The notes under the pieces were generated by a model. The model made no database searches. It saw only the letters and a program-made list of their open reading frames with translations, and was not told the DNA's origin. DNA of 42,875 nt, taken from Chitinophaga pinensis. GTDB taxonomy: Bacteria > Bacteroidota > Bacteroidia > UKL13-3. Position numbers and translations under genes: made by a program. The number at the start of each line of letters is the position of its first letter. Within the stretch, counting starts at the first letter, position 1. Below are positions 1 through 9,653 of the stretch, one piece after another. The stretch is taken from the NCBI GenBank assembly GCA_945898275.1, contig CAMDHZ010000024.1, positions 1-42,875 on the forward strand, in the 5' to 3' direction.

Positions 1-1
1 A

Positions 2-394
2 GACGAAACGCAACCTGACCTTCGCCGCATCAGTCCATTAGGCCATTTTTTAAGGGCCTCACACTTAGATGAACGCCCACAATTGATTAATATACTTAAG
101 GGTGAAATGAGTTTTGTGGGGCCGCGCCCTTTGCTTAAATCGTATTTGCCCCATTATTCCTCAGAGCAGCAAAAACGGCATTTGGTAAAACCCGGTTTAA
201 CCGGATGGGCTCAACTACATTATACCCCCGATATGGATTGGGTTAGTTATTTTAAATATGACATGTTTTATATTGAGCATTTAGGATGGAAACTTGACCT
301 CATTATTTTACCAAGAACATTAGCAAAAATCACAAAAAAAGAAAGTCAAAAACCCAAAAAGGGCTGTACGAGGCAGCCCTTTGCAAAAATTTAA
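2..394 (+). CDS. Sugar-phosphate transferase (polyprenyl glycosylphosphotransferase), C-terminal part only
   Basis: The reading frame is open from base 2, so the gene begins left of the window. The visible residues carry the bacterial sugar transferase (PF02397) core: DERPQLINILKGEMSFVGPR, then the conserved KPGLTGWAQ and a closing amphipathic segment. Members transfer a sugar-1-phosphate from a UDP-sugar to undecaprenyl phosphate at the inner membrane, the first step of repeat-unit assembly. Whether this is a short PglC-like or a long WcaJ-like enzyme cannot be judged because the N-terminus is missing. Its position just before wza and wzc fits a conserved EPS core. The last codons overlap a hairpin, and the tail after LAKI is basic and not conserved. 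A second transferase of this family lies at 4881-5483. Confidence 0.88.
   Translation, partial: DETQPDLRRISPLGHFLRASHLDERPQLINILKGEMSFVGPRPLLKSYLPHYSSEQQKRHLVKPGLTGWAQLHYTPDMDWVSYFKYDMFYIEHLGWKLDLIILPRTLAKITKKESQKPKKGCTRQPFAKI
358..382 (+). repeat. Hairpin inside the 3' end of the sugar transferase gene
   Basis: The eight-base arms AAAGGGCT (358-365) and AGCCCTTT (375-382) are exact complements around a 9-base loop, and the transferase stop codon follows at 392. There is no clear T-run after it on the plus strand, so it is either a weak terminator or an mRNA 3'-end stabilising stem acting together with the hairpin at 411-441. Confidence 0.45.
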
Positions 395-410
395 TGCCTG
401 CGTAACACAA

Positions 411-441
411 AAAGCCCGCGATGGTTCACTTTTCGGGCTTT
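411..441 (+). terminator. Probable intrinsic terminator after the sugar transferase gene
   Basis: AAAGCCCG (411-418) pairs exactly with CGGGCTTT (434-441) around a 15-base loop, 17 bases after the transferase stop codon. The downstream tract GTTGCTTGT is only moderately T-rich. Position and symmetry support termination or partial read-through into wza. The 3' arm overlaps the possible -33 element of the next promoter. Confidence 0.45.
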
Positions 442-466
442 GTTGCTTGTAATGCCTCTATATTTG
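439..466 (+). promoter_or_regulatory. Possible Bacteroidota-type promoter for wza-wzc
   Basis: TATATTTG at 459-466 matches the Bacteroidota -7 consensus TAnnTTTG exactly, and TTTG at 439-442 could be the -33 element with a 16-base spacer, slightly short of the usual spacing of about 19. If real, transcription would start close to base 473, almost on the first ATG of wza (474). That would favour the second ATG at 486 or a leaderless message. Sequence match only. Confidence 0.3.
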
Positions 467-473
467 CCGCCAA

Positions 474-1298
474 ATGCAAAACCGCATGTATAAAGCCTTT
501 TCATGGCGCACTTCTTTAATAGGCGCTTTTTTTGTTCTTTTTTTAATGGGTACCACCACTTCTTGCATAAGCCGCAAAAAGCTCACCTATTTGCAAACCC
601 CTACCGAAGTTAGCGACTCTATGGTATTTCAGCTTAAGCGAAGCGACTATAAATTGCAGATTAACGATATTGTGAACATTGACATTCGTTCCATTAATCC
701 TGAATCCAGTGCGCTATTTAATCCAGGCGGTGATTTGCGGCAAAACTTAATCGCCGGGGATATTATTTTTTACTTACAGGGTTATTCTGTGGACAATGAA
801 GGCTACATCGAAATTCCTGTTGTGGGCAGGGTATATGTTGTAGGTAAAACCATCAAAGAGCTTAAAGAAACTTTAGACCAAAAATTGACCGAATATTTTC
901 AAGAAAACAGCGTGAGTACAAGGGTGCAATTAGCAGGCATACGCTTTTCGGTAATAGGCGATATCAACAGACCCGGGAAATACGTGGTGTATCAGATCCA
1001 GGCCAATATTTTTGATGCCCTAGCGCTTTGTGGGGATATTAACATAGTAGGCGATAGGCGGCAAGTACAGATTATACGCCAATACCCCGAAGGCCTTAAG
1101 TTATATGAAGTAGATCTTACCGATGTTAATGCTTTGAGTGATCCAAGATTTTTTATTCAGCCGAATGACATCATTAATGTGAAGCCCATGCGGGTTAAAA
1201 CTTGGGGTATAGGCACCACCGGTTGGCAAACCATTAGCTTGAGCTTAGCCACTTTGGCCTCGGCGCTTACCATTGTGCTTACCCTTCAACGATTATAA
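474..1298 (+). CDS. wza: Wza-type outer-membrane polysaccharide export lipoprotein
   Basis: The protein has 274 residues. A lipoprotein signal peptide spans residues 1-30 with a hydrophobic core and lipobox TTSC, giving Cys31 as the lipidated residue. A Poly_export (PF02563) region follows (DYKLQINDIVNIDIRSINPE) and then an SLBB-type beta-grasp region around residues 155-235 with the signature GDINRPGKYVVYQ. A C-terminal hydrophobic segment (about 250-272) probably crosses the outer membrane, as in E. coli Wza. Members form the export channel for high-molecular-weight capsule or exopolysaccharide and work with a Wzc-type co-polymerase, which is the next gene. The ATG at 474 is used here; ATG 486 is also possible and would leave a shorter n-region. 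The protein is shorter than E. coli Wza (about 380 residues), as is usual for Bacteroidota forms with fewer SLBB domains. Confidence 0.9.
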   Translation: MQNRMYKAFSWRTSLIGAFFVLFLMGTTTSCISRKKLTYLQTPTEVSDSMVFQLKRSDYKLQINDIVNIDIRSINPESSALFNPGGDLRQNLIAGDIIFYLQGYSVDNEGYIEIPVVGRVYVVGKTIKELKETLDQKLTEYFQENSVSTRVQLAGIRFSVIGDINRPGKYVVYQIQANIFDALALCGDINIVGDRRQVQIIRQYPEGLKLYEVDLTDVNALSDPRFFIQPNDIINVKPMRVKTWGIGTTGWQTISLSLATLASALTIVLTLQRL

Positions 1299-1308
1299 AG
1301 TTTTATTT

Positions 1309-3801
<2,493 letters not shown>

Positions 3802-3818
3802 ATTTAATATTCAATCAA

Positions 3819-4853
3819 GTGTCAAACTTTGAGATGTACGAAAGCCCCTTTCACCAAGGTGATTTAAGCGCCTATAGCTTTTTAGTGACCGGAGGGGCTG
3901 GCTTTATTGGTTCCAATTTGGTGGAGTATCTGTTGAAATACGGAGCCAAAAAAGTGAGGGTTTTAGACAATTTAAGCAATGGCTACCGCGAAAATGTTGA
4001 ACTCTTTTTGCATAATCCCCATTACGAATTTATAGATGGGGATATACGCAATTTGGCAACCTGCCATAGGGCCCTTGAGGGCATGGATTTTTTAAGCCAC
4101 CAAGCTGCCTTAGGCAGTGTGCCCCGAAGCATTAAAGACCCTATTACCACCAACGCGGTTAATATCGATGGGTTTTTAAATATTTTGGTAGCGGCTAAAG
4201 AAAGTACCCAACTGAAGCGTATGGTGTATGCCGCCTCCAGCAGCACCTATGGAGACAGCCCTCTCTTGCCAAAAGTAGAAGGGAATGAGGGCAAACCTTT
4301 GAGCCCCTATGCCGTTACCAAAGCCGTAAATGAATACTATGCCGATGTTTTTAGTCGCGTATACGGCTTTAACACCATAGGGCTAAGGTATTTCAATATT
4401 TTTGGACCACGTCAGAATGCCAACAACCCCTATGCCGCCGTTATCCCCATTTTCTGCAAACAGTTTTTAAAAGGAGAGGCCCCGACCATAAATGGAGATG
4501 GCATCACCAGCCGGGATTTTACCTTCGTGGAAAATGCCGTACAAGCCAACATTAAGGCGATGTTGTTGGGCTTTGAAAGCGAAACCCTTTTACCTAATAT
4601 AAATAAGCATGAGGTTTTTAATGTAGCCTGTGGCGATCAGATAAGCCTAAACGAAATGGTGGATATGCTAAAGCGCATAAGTGGGAAGGAATTACAGGCC
4701 CAGTACGGGCCCGAGCGTGCAGGAGATGTTCGACACAGCAGGGCGTCTATAAAAAAAGTTGAACAACTTTTGGGTTATAAGCCCACTATTCGATTTGAAA
4801 AAGGACTTAAGCTTGCCTATAATTGGTATTTAACCAACCTCACCAGCCTTTAA
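3819..4853 (+). CDS. tviC: NAD-dependent UDP-GlcNAc(A) C4-epimerase, TviC/WbpP type
   Basis: Extended SDR of 344 residues from GTG 3819; ATG 3834 is an alternative that loses five residues. The nucleotide-binding motif GGAGFIG lies at 25-31, the catalytic Ser/Thr run SSSTYG at 140-145, and YAVTK at 164-168. The segment SVPRSIKDP (100-108) is typical of the WbpP/TviC subgroup, which epimerises N-acetylated UDP-hexoses or their uronic acids at C4 (UDP-GlcNAc to UDP-GalNAc, UDP-GlcNAcA to UDP-GalNAcA). A TviB/WbpO-type dehydrogenase at 37927-39228 would provide the uronic acid. It starts 17 bases after wzc, so it probably belongs to the wza-wzc transcript. It converges on the minus-strand transferase gene, whose end is only 27 bases away. 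UDP-glucose 4-epimerase activity is less likely but not excluded. Confidence 0.85.
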   Translation: MSNFEMYESPFHQGDLSAYSFLVTGGAGFIGSNLVEYLLKYGAKKVRVLDNLSNGYRENVELFLHNPHYEFIDGDIRNLATCHRALEGMDFLSHQAALGSVPRSIKDPITTNAVNIDGFLNILVAAKESTQLKRMVYAASSSTYGDSPLLPKVEGNEGKPLSPYAVTKAVNEYYADVFSRVYGFNTIGLRYFNIFGPRQNANNPYAAVIPIFCKQFLKGEAPTINGDGITSRDFTFVENAVQANIKAMLLGFESETLLPNINKHEVFNVACGDQISLNEMVDMLKRISGKELQAQYGPERAGDVRHSRASIKKVEQLLGYKPTIRFEKGLKLAYNWYLTNLTSL

Positions 4854-4880
4854 AAGAGAATAAATTTATCAAATAAAAAA

Positions 4881-5483
4881 TCAATTGCCAGTAAACGGAG
4901 GCATAGTGACTGTTTCACTTTTGGAAACCCCCTCTTTTTTAAAGACTTTTTTTAATGTCAGAATTAGAATTTTTATATCCAAAGAAAGTGTCCGATTGTC
5001 TACATACCAAATATCAAATTCAAACTTTTGCTGCCAAGAAATAGCGTTTCGCCCGTTAACTTGAGCCCAACCGGTAATGCCTGGTTTTACCTCATGACGT
5101 CGAAGTTGATGCTCATTATACAATTCCAAATATTTCATTAATAATGGTCTTGGACCAACCAAACTCATTTCACCTTTTAGCACATTCCAAAACTGAGGCA
5201 ACTCATCTAAACTGGTTTTACGAATCCAGCTACCAATCCAGGTAATTCTTTTATGGTCTGGCAGAAAATTACCATGCTCATCTCTGGCATCATTCATCGT
5301 CTTAAATTTATAAATATAGAATGGTTTATTTCTAAGGCCCGGCCGTTGTTGAATAAAGAATACTTTTCCATTATTGGAAAAATAAAGCGAAATGAAAAGA
5401 AAAAACAATACCGGACTTGATACTAGTAAGATTAAAGAAGAAGCCAATATGTCAATTGTTCTTTTTAGCATATTGTATTTCAT
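4881..5483 (-). CDS. PglC-like initiating phosphoglycosyl transferase
   Basis: From ATG 5483 the protein has 200 residues, the usual size of monotopic PglC-type enzymes; ATG 5471 is also possible, and the longer frame starts at a TTG. It opens with a single N-terminal re-entrant hydrophobic segment (KRTIDILASSLILLVSSPVL). The family core follows: YKFKTM, the catalytic-region KTSLDELPQFWNVLKGEMS, VGPRPLL and KPGITGWAQVNGRNA. It would transfer a phospho-sugar (often a diNAcBac, QuiNAc or GalNAc type) from a UDP-sugar to undecaprenyl phosphate on the inner membrane. It is the last gene of the minus-strand acyl-module run and is the second transferase of this family in the window. Two initiators could serve two glycans, or one may be the locus-specific replacement. 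Confidence 0.9.
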   Translation of the reverse strand: MKYNMLKRTIDILASSLILLVSSPVLFFLFISLYFSNNGKVFFIQQRPGLRNKPFYIYKFKTMNDARDEHGNFLPDHKRITWIGSWIRKTSLDELPQFWNVLKGEMSLVGPRPLLMKYLELYNEHQLRRHEVKPGITGWAQVNGRNAISWQQKFEFDIWYVDNRTLSLDIKILILTLKKVFKKEGVSKSETVTMPPFTGN

Positions 5484-5542
5484 TTTACGTATTATTTCAA
5501 AATTTTCAAGTGAATTAAATAATAACAAATACTGTATTGTTT

Positions 5543-6253
5543 TTAGGTCCTTCCACTATTTAAAAGCATTTGTTTCTTTGTCTCTAGGATTTCTTTGTTG
5601 AACAGTCCAAAATCGCCGTGGCCTCCAAAAAAATAATCATAATCATCAGTCACTTCCAGATACTTATCAATTGTTTTTTCATATTTCAGTTTATCGCTGT
5701 GGGGAAAGTTTAATGGGGTATGATAATCTAGCATTAAAGCATCACCAGTAAACAACACTCTTTCCAAGCCATATGATAAACAGGTAGTTGTATGACCAAA
5801 AGTTTCGTAACAGACAAATTTCAGATCACCAAATAACAAAACAGAGGACTCCCTTACAAAATGCTGGCTTGTACTATCTTTAAATTCTATTGGCTTAATA
5901 CCGTCCATATACTTTGATAAGTTGAGTTTTGAATCTTTCATAAAATTAAAGCATTCATCAGAACAAAAAAAAGGTACTTCCGGACTTATATCCAATAAGC
6001 CCTTAAAATGATCTAAATGGCCGTGAGTAATTAAAATTCCTTTTGGTTCTGCCTCACAATCTCTTATTAAATCTAAACATCTTTGGGCCACCCCAAATCC
6101 CATATCGACTATTATCGCAGTTTCTGAGAACTTACTTATTATAATTAAACTGTTTGCTTGACGATAGGTTTCTTTGATGCGGTAAATATTAAACCTATCG
6201 GTTGAAAACAATTTTTCCCGATGATGTTCTTTTAAGTTCGTCAACCCTTTCAA
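5543..6253 (-). CDS. Metallo-beta-lactamase-fold hydrolase, possibly a thioesterase
   Basis: The 236-residue frame has all seven metal ligands of the MBL fold: HGHLDH (His77, His79, Asp81, His82), His154 in FGHTTT, Asp171 in TGDAL and His212 in GGHGD. This is a complete binuclear site. There is no ATG before residue 51. The possible starts are TTG codons at 6253, 6244 or 6211, all inside the 3' end of the acyl ligase gene, so the two genes overlap by 17-59 bases and are probably translationally coupled. No signal peptide is visible, so it is cytoplasmic. In this neighbourhood of ACP, KAS III and ligase genes, a role in releasing or editing acyl thioesters is plausible. That is inference, since the fold alone does not fix the substrate. 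Confidence 0.8.
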   Translation of the reverse strand: MKGLTNLKEHHREKLFSTDRFNIYRIKETYRQANSLIIISKFSETAIIVDMGFGVAQRCLDLIRDCEAEPKGILITHGHLDHFKGLLDISPEVPFFCSDECFNFMKDSKLNLSKYMDGIKPIEFKDSTSQHFVRESSVLLFGDLKFVCYETFGHTTTCLSYGLERVLFTGDALMLDYHTPLNFPHSDKLKYEKTIDKYLEVTDDYDYFFGGHGDFGLFNKEILETKKQMLLNSGRT

Positions 6254-7592
6254 GTTTTATGGCACTATGATGTATTCCAATAATTTCAGAAATATGTTTA
6301 ACAACTTTGCTCGAATCATCTATGCTATTTTCAAGCTGAATGATCAGATTATCGTCTACACCCCCTACGGCACAGGCCATTTGAAATCTATTCAATATTA
6401 TTTGTTCGACTTCATCCAATGAAATACGTGAACCATATACTTTTAAAAATCTTGATTTTCTTCCTTTTATGTAATAAAAGCCTTCTTCATCTACATAAGC
6501 CAAATCACCAGTTTTTAAAACATTCATGTTAACGTCGCCTAATGCCAAATCTTCTATTTGTTGGGCATAACCCATTGTAACATTAGGCCCAAAAAAAACA
6601 ATCTCGCCAGTTTCTCCTAAGTTAACTAGACTTCCATTTTCACTATGTAATTCAATTCTGCATTCACTTATTGGAATCCCAATACTTCCAACCTTATCGA
6701 GTGCACGGCCAGGAGGTAAATAGGTCATTCTTGCAGATGACTCGGTTTGACCATATGTTGCAATAAAAAGCTTGTTATTTTTAACACAATACTGTGCTAT
6801 TTTCTCAAATAAAGCTGTCCTTAGTTTGCCTCCGCCTTGGCTTAATACTTTTAGCTGATCAGGAATAATTCTTTCAAACCTAAGCTTATCAAGAATTTCA
6901 AAACTATAAGGAACGCCCGTAAAATTGCTTACGTCCGCTGATTTTACTTGCTGCCAAAGATTTCGATCTGTTAATGACAAATGAGACATATGCAATTTTG
7001 CCCCAGCAAATAAATGGCTAAGAACGACCGACATCCCCATTGTATAATACAACGGTAAAATGCCTAGTGCCACATCTTCCTCTTTTATTCCTAATGATTT
7101 CGATACCATTCTAGAACTAGCAGTGATATTCTCCAAGCTATGTCGAACCAATTTAGGACTACCGGTACTGCCGCTTGTTGGCAATAAAAATTTCAACTTC
7201 GGATGAAGATTATAATTAATATTTTTACTTTTTGAATTTTTATAAATGCTAAATCTTTCAAAAGTGTAAACTAAATTTAGATTGATTTCTTCTGAGTGTT
7301 GCTTTAGTTTTATAATAAAGTTGGGTGGGTACTGTTTGTTCAATTTGTTAAGTAGAGTGCCGTCCAGTTCATGGCTTAACATTAATGTCACTGCATTGTG
7401 GTTTAATAACCCAACTAAAACCGCTACGGATTCAGCAGAGTTATCGGCTAAAAAAAATACAAGCGAACCACTAGGTATATTTCCAACAAGTGTTTCATAA
7501 ACACGAACAAAATCGCCTAAATTATAATTGCTCAAATAGCTATCGCTAACTATTCCAAATTGCCTATTGTTTGTGGAATTTAATAAAAACAT
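6195..7592 (-). CDS. AMP-forming acyl (carrier protein) ligase
   Basis: The ANL-superfamily protein has 465 residues, shorter than typical acyl-CoA synthetases. Core motifs in order: P-loop TSGSTGSPK (139-147), ATYGQTES (A5), TGDLAYVDEEG (A7), GRKSRFLKVYG (hinge, A8) and the C-terminal RTSSGKI with the catalytic Lys460. It is therefore a complete two-domain adenylating enzyme. It should activate a carboxylic acid as acyl-AMP and pass it to a phosphopantetheine thiol; the ACP genes at 8330 and 12048 are the obvious acceptors. The acid cannot be read from the sequence. ATG 7592 starts 4 bases after the stop of the upstream SDR gene. It belongs to the compact run from ACP2 (12284) to the PglC-like transferase. 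Confidence 0.88.
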   Translation of the reverse strand: MFLLNSTNNRQFGIVSDSYLSNYNLGDFVRVYETLVGNIPSGSLVFFLADNSAESVAVLVGLLNHNAVTLMLSHELDGTLLNKLNKQYPPNFIIKLKQHSEEINLNLVYTFERFSIYKNSKSKNINYNLHPKLKFLLPTSGSTGSPKLVRHSLENITASSRMVSKSLGIKEEDVALGILPLYYTMGMSVVLSHLFAGAKLHMSHLSLTDRNLWQQVKSADVSNFTGVPYSFEILDKLRFERIIPDQLKVLSQGGGKLRTALFEKIAQYCVKNNKLFIATYGQTESSARMTYLPPGRALDKVGSIGIPISECRIELHSENGSLVNLGETGEIVFFGPNVTMGYAQQIEDLALGDVNMNVLKTGDLAYVDEEGFYYIKGRKSRFLKVYGSRISLDEVEQIILNRFQMACAVGGVDDNLIIQLENSIDDSSKVVKHISEIIGIHHSAIKLERVDELKRTSSGKIVFNR

Positions 7593-7596
7593 TGTC

Positions 7597-8328
7597 TTAA
7601 AGCACTAAGCCACCATCTACCCTCAAAACTTGACCTGTTATATATGAGGACTTATCAGATAGAAGAAATGCGCATACATCGGCAATTTCTTCCGGTTGTG
7701 CAAGCCTCCCAAGGGCGATATTGTATTGATTTGAAGCAAACTTTTCCTCTATGTTTTTTAAAAGCCTATCTGTAGCCACCATACCTGGTGCAATGGCATT
7801 TACTCGAATCCCCATACTGCCAAGTTCCTTTGCAGCTGAATAGGTTAAAGCATTTACAGCGCCTTTAGTGGCAGAATAGTTTAATTGACCTGAGACGCCC
7901 GATAATGATACCGAGGACGAAATGTTGACAATGGATGGGTTAGTAGTTCTTTTTAAATAAGGAATCATTGCCCTCATTAATAGCAGGACTGCTTTTAAGT
8001 TAACATCAATCATTTCATTTAATTTCTGTGTATCAAACAACCTAAACATTTCATATTGAACAACACCGGCGCAATTCACTAATCCATTTATTTCTACACA
8101 AAAATCCTTTAATTTCTTTCCGAACAACACTATATCTGATTCATTTCTTAAATCAATTTCAAATATTGTTAGTTGGTTTGAATATACTTTCTTTAGCTCT
8201 TCTAAAGCATTGTTTGTGTTTCGAATTAAAGCGACTACCCTAGATTTTTCAAGTAAAAGTTTCTTCGTTATCGAAAATCCAATTCCCGAACCAGCACCGC
8301 TTACAACAAAAGTATTGTCTTCAAACAT
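7597..8328 (-). CDS. SDR oxidoreductase, FabG-like (3-oxoacyl reductase candidate)
   Basis: From ATG 8328 it has 243 residues; the longer frame begins at a TTG inside the ACP gene. The classical SDR signatures are present: SGAGSGIG near the N-terminus, NCAGVV, the catalytic Ser in VNISSSVS, YSATK, and the C-terminal GQVLRVDGG found in FabG-type enzymes. The family reduces 3-oxoacyl-ACP with NADPH, or other ketones. The start lies one base beyond the ACP stop (TGACATG), so it is tightly coupled to the carrier protein. With KAS III and ACP directly upstream, reduction of a short 3-oxoacyl-ACP to a 3-hydroxyacyl-ACP is the likely job. Sugar-keto reduction remains possible. A second SDR (11282-11995) is only distantly similar. 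Confidence 0.85.
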   Translation of the reverse strand: MFEDNTFVVSGAGSGIGFSITKKLLLEKSRVVALIRNTNNALEELKKVYSNQLTIFEIDLRNESDIVLFGKKLKDFCVEINGLVNCAGVVQYEMFRLFDTQKLNEMIDVNLKAVLLLMRAMIPYLKRTTNPSIVNISSSVSLSGVSGQLNYSATKGAVNALTYSAAKELGSMGIRVNAIAPGMVATDRLLKNIEEKFASNQYNIALGRLAQPEEIADVCAFLLSDKSSYITGQVLRVDGGLVL

Positions 8329-8329
8329 G

Positions 8330-8569
8330 TCACAAATCAACTTTACATTTATCTAAAACATCATTAACCTTCAAGTAGCTCGTACAATCTAGAATATCTT
8401 CTGCATCTAACATGATGTTAAATGTATCCTCTAATGCTGTCGCAAGAGATAATTGCGCAACAGAATCCCAACTCTCTAAATTTTCTTTACTAAGGTCTTC
8501 ATTCACTTCATTTTCAGAAATGTTAAAGACCTCCACAAACACCTTAACTAGTTTCTCTTTCCTGTTCAT
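8330..8569 (-). CDS. Acyl carrier protein (ACP1)
   Basis: Small acidic protein of 79 residues with the carrier-protein signature ESWDSVAQLSL. Ser36 in the DSV motif is the predicted phosphopantetheine site. Helices before and after the motif follow the four-helix ACP pattern. The ATG at 8569 lies inside the end of the KAS III gene (26-base overlap), and the stop is one base from the SDR start. It differs from a housekeeping AcpP, which normally reads DSLDTVE around the serine, so it is a dedicated carrier. Likely partners are the ligase at 6195, KAS III at 8544 and the SDR at 7597. There are two different ACPs in the same run, the other at 12048-12284. Confidence 0.88.
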   Translation of the reverse strand: MNRKEKLVKVFVEVFNISENEVNEDLSKENLESWDSVAQLSLATALEDTFNIMLDAEDILDCTSYLKVNDVLDKCKVDL

Positions 8570-9653
8570 AATTTGTTGATTTTAACTCGATAATTGGCAA
8601 AATCGCGGCATTCAATAAATTTACACTGCCACAAGCCCATGATAAACCTGCTCCAAAACCACTTATAAACACCTTTTTTCTCACCTCTTCACTCTGAGCG
8701 GGCTCTTTACCCCAATGGTCGCACCATAATAAAGGAATCGAGTTGCTGCTATTATTTCCAAATTCATGAATCGAAATGAGCATTTTGTCAAATGGTATCT
8801 TGGCTTTTCTGCTAATCTGCTTCAACATGTAGAGATTTGCTTGGTGAATGGCAAAAGACGAATAATCAGAAGTTGTCGTATTTGTATAATGGAAAAAATC
8901 ATTAAAAAGCAATGGAACGTCTGTAATGCTAAAATTAAATACCGCCATGCCCTTCATATGGGTATTATAATATGATCTCAAAATCCCATCGCCCCACACA
9001 AACTTTTGATTCACGACATCAAGATTTTTAAAAGCCCCGGCAGGAGTAATAATAGAAGATGCCCTAGCCCCATCTGTCTTGAAAGCGAAGTTCATTGTTT
9101 CTGAATGGGCATCCGAAGCCTTTTCTAACGAAACAGCACTTCCACTGTCACCAAATAGCATAATAACTGTCTTATCCTCTTCATTTAGAGTTCGGTGTGA
9201 CGTATCTGCTGTAATCAATAAGGCCCTATTTTTACTAGATGTTTGCAGTAGCCTTGAAGTTAGATTGAGAGCATAAACAAATCCAGAGCAAGCCAAACTA
9301 ATATCCAAGCAAAAAACATCATCGGGCAATCCAAGTCTTCCACATAAATCATATGCTGTAGCAGGGAAACGGTTATCGGGCTTTTGACTGAGAAATACCA
9401 AAATGCCTATAGACTCAGTATCGATGTTTAATTTATTAATCAACGCTTTGGCCGCATTAAAGCCTAAATCTGATGCTGTTTCATTTGATAAACAATGCCT
9501 TATACGCTTTACCCCGGTTAACTCTTGAAATTTTTTTACATTTTCTTCACCAAAAGCATCGATATAGGTTTCGATTTCTATTTTATTTTCCGGAACACAA
9601 GTGCATACTCCAGAAATTATCAGGTTGCTAATCGAATCAAACATTAAACTCAT
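8544..9653 (-). CDS. 3-oxoacyl-ACP synthase III-like enzyme with intact triad
   Basis: Thiolase-fold KAS III (FabH-like) protein of 369 residues. The catalytic triad is visible: Cys122 in DISLACSGFVYAL, His270 in AIHQAN and Asn300 in EFGNNSSNS. A C-terminal glycine-rich segment (SGFGAGLSWACG) matches the family. These enzymes condense an acyl thioester with malonyl-ACP, or in side branches transfer acyl groups. ATG 9653 overlaps the stop of the upstream homologue by four bases (ATGA), and the end overlaps ACP1. The position next to a catalytically dead homologue suggests a heterodimer. The start is clear; ATG 9644 is a minor alternative. Housekeeping fabH is unlikely given the EPS context and the missing fabD/fabG/plsX neighbours. 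Confidence 0.9.
   Translation of the reverse strand: MSLMFDSISNLIISGVCTCVPENKIEIETYIDAFGEENVKKFQELTGVKRIRHCLSNETASDLGFNAAKALINKLNIDTESIGILVFLSQKPDNRFPATAYDLCGRLGLPDDVFCLDISLACSGFVYALNLTSRLLQTSSKNRALLITADTSHRTLNEEDKTVIMLFGDSGSAVSLEKASDAHSETMNFAFKTDGARASSIITPAGAFKNLDVVNQKFVWGDGILRSYYNTHMKGMAVFNFSITDVPLLFNDFFHYTNTTTSDYSSFAIHQANLYMLKQISRKAKIPFDKMLISIHEFGNNSSNSIPLLWCDHWGKEPAQSEEVRKKVFISGFGAGLSWACGSVNLLNAAILPIIELKSTNYEQERETS

Noticed and set aside
8544-9653. Housekeeping fabH
   Set aside because: The surrounding genes are not the usual plsX/fabD/fabG/acpP set, the ACP next to it does not look like AcpP, and a dead homologue is coupled to it.
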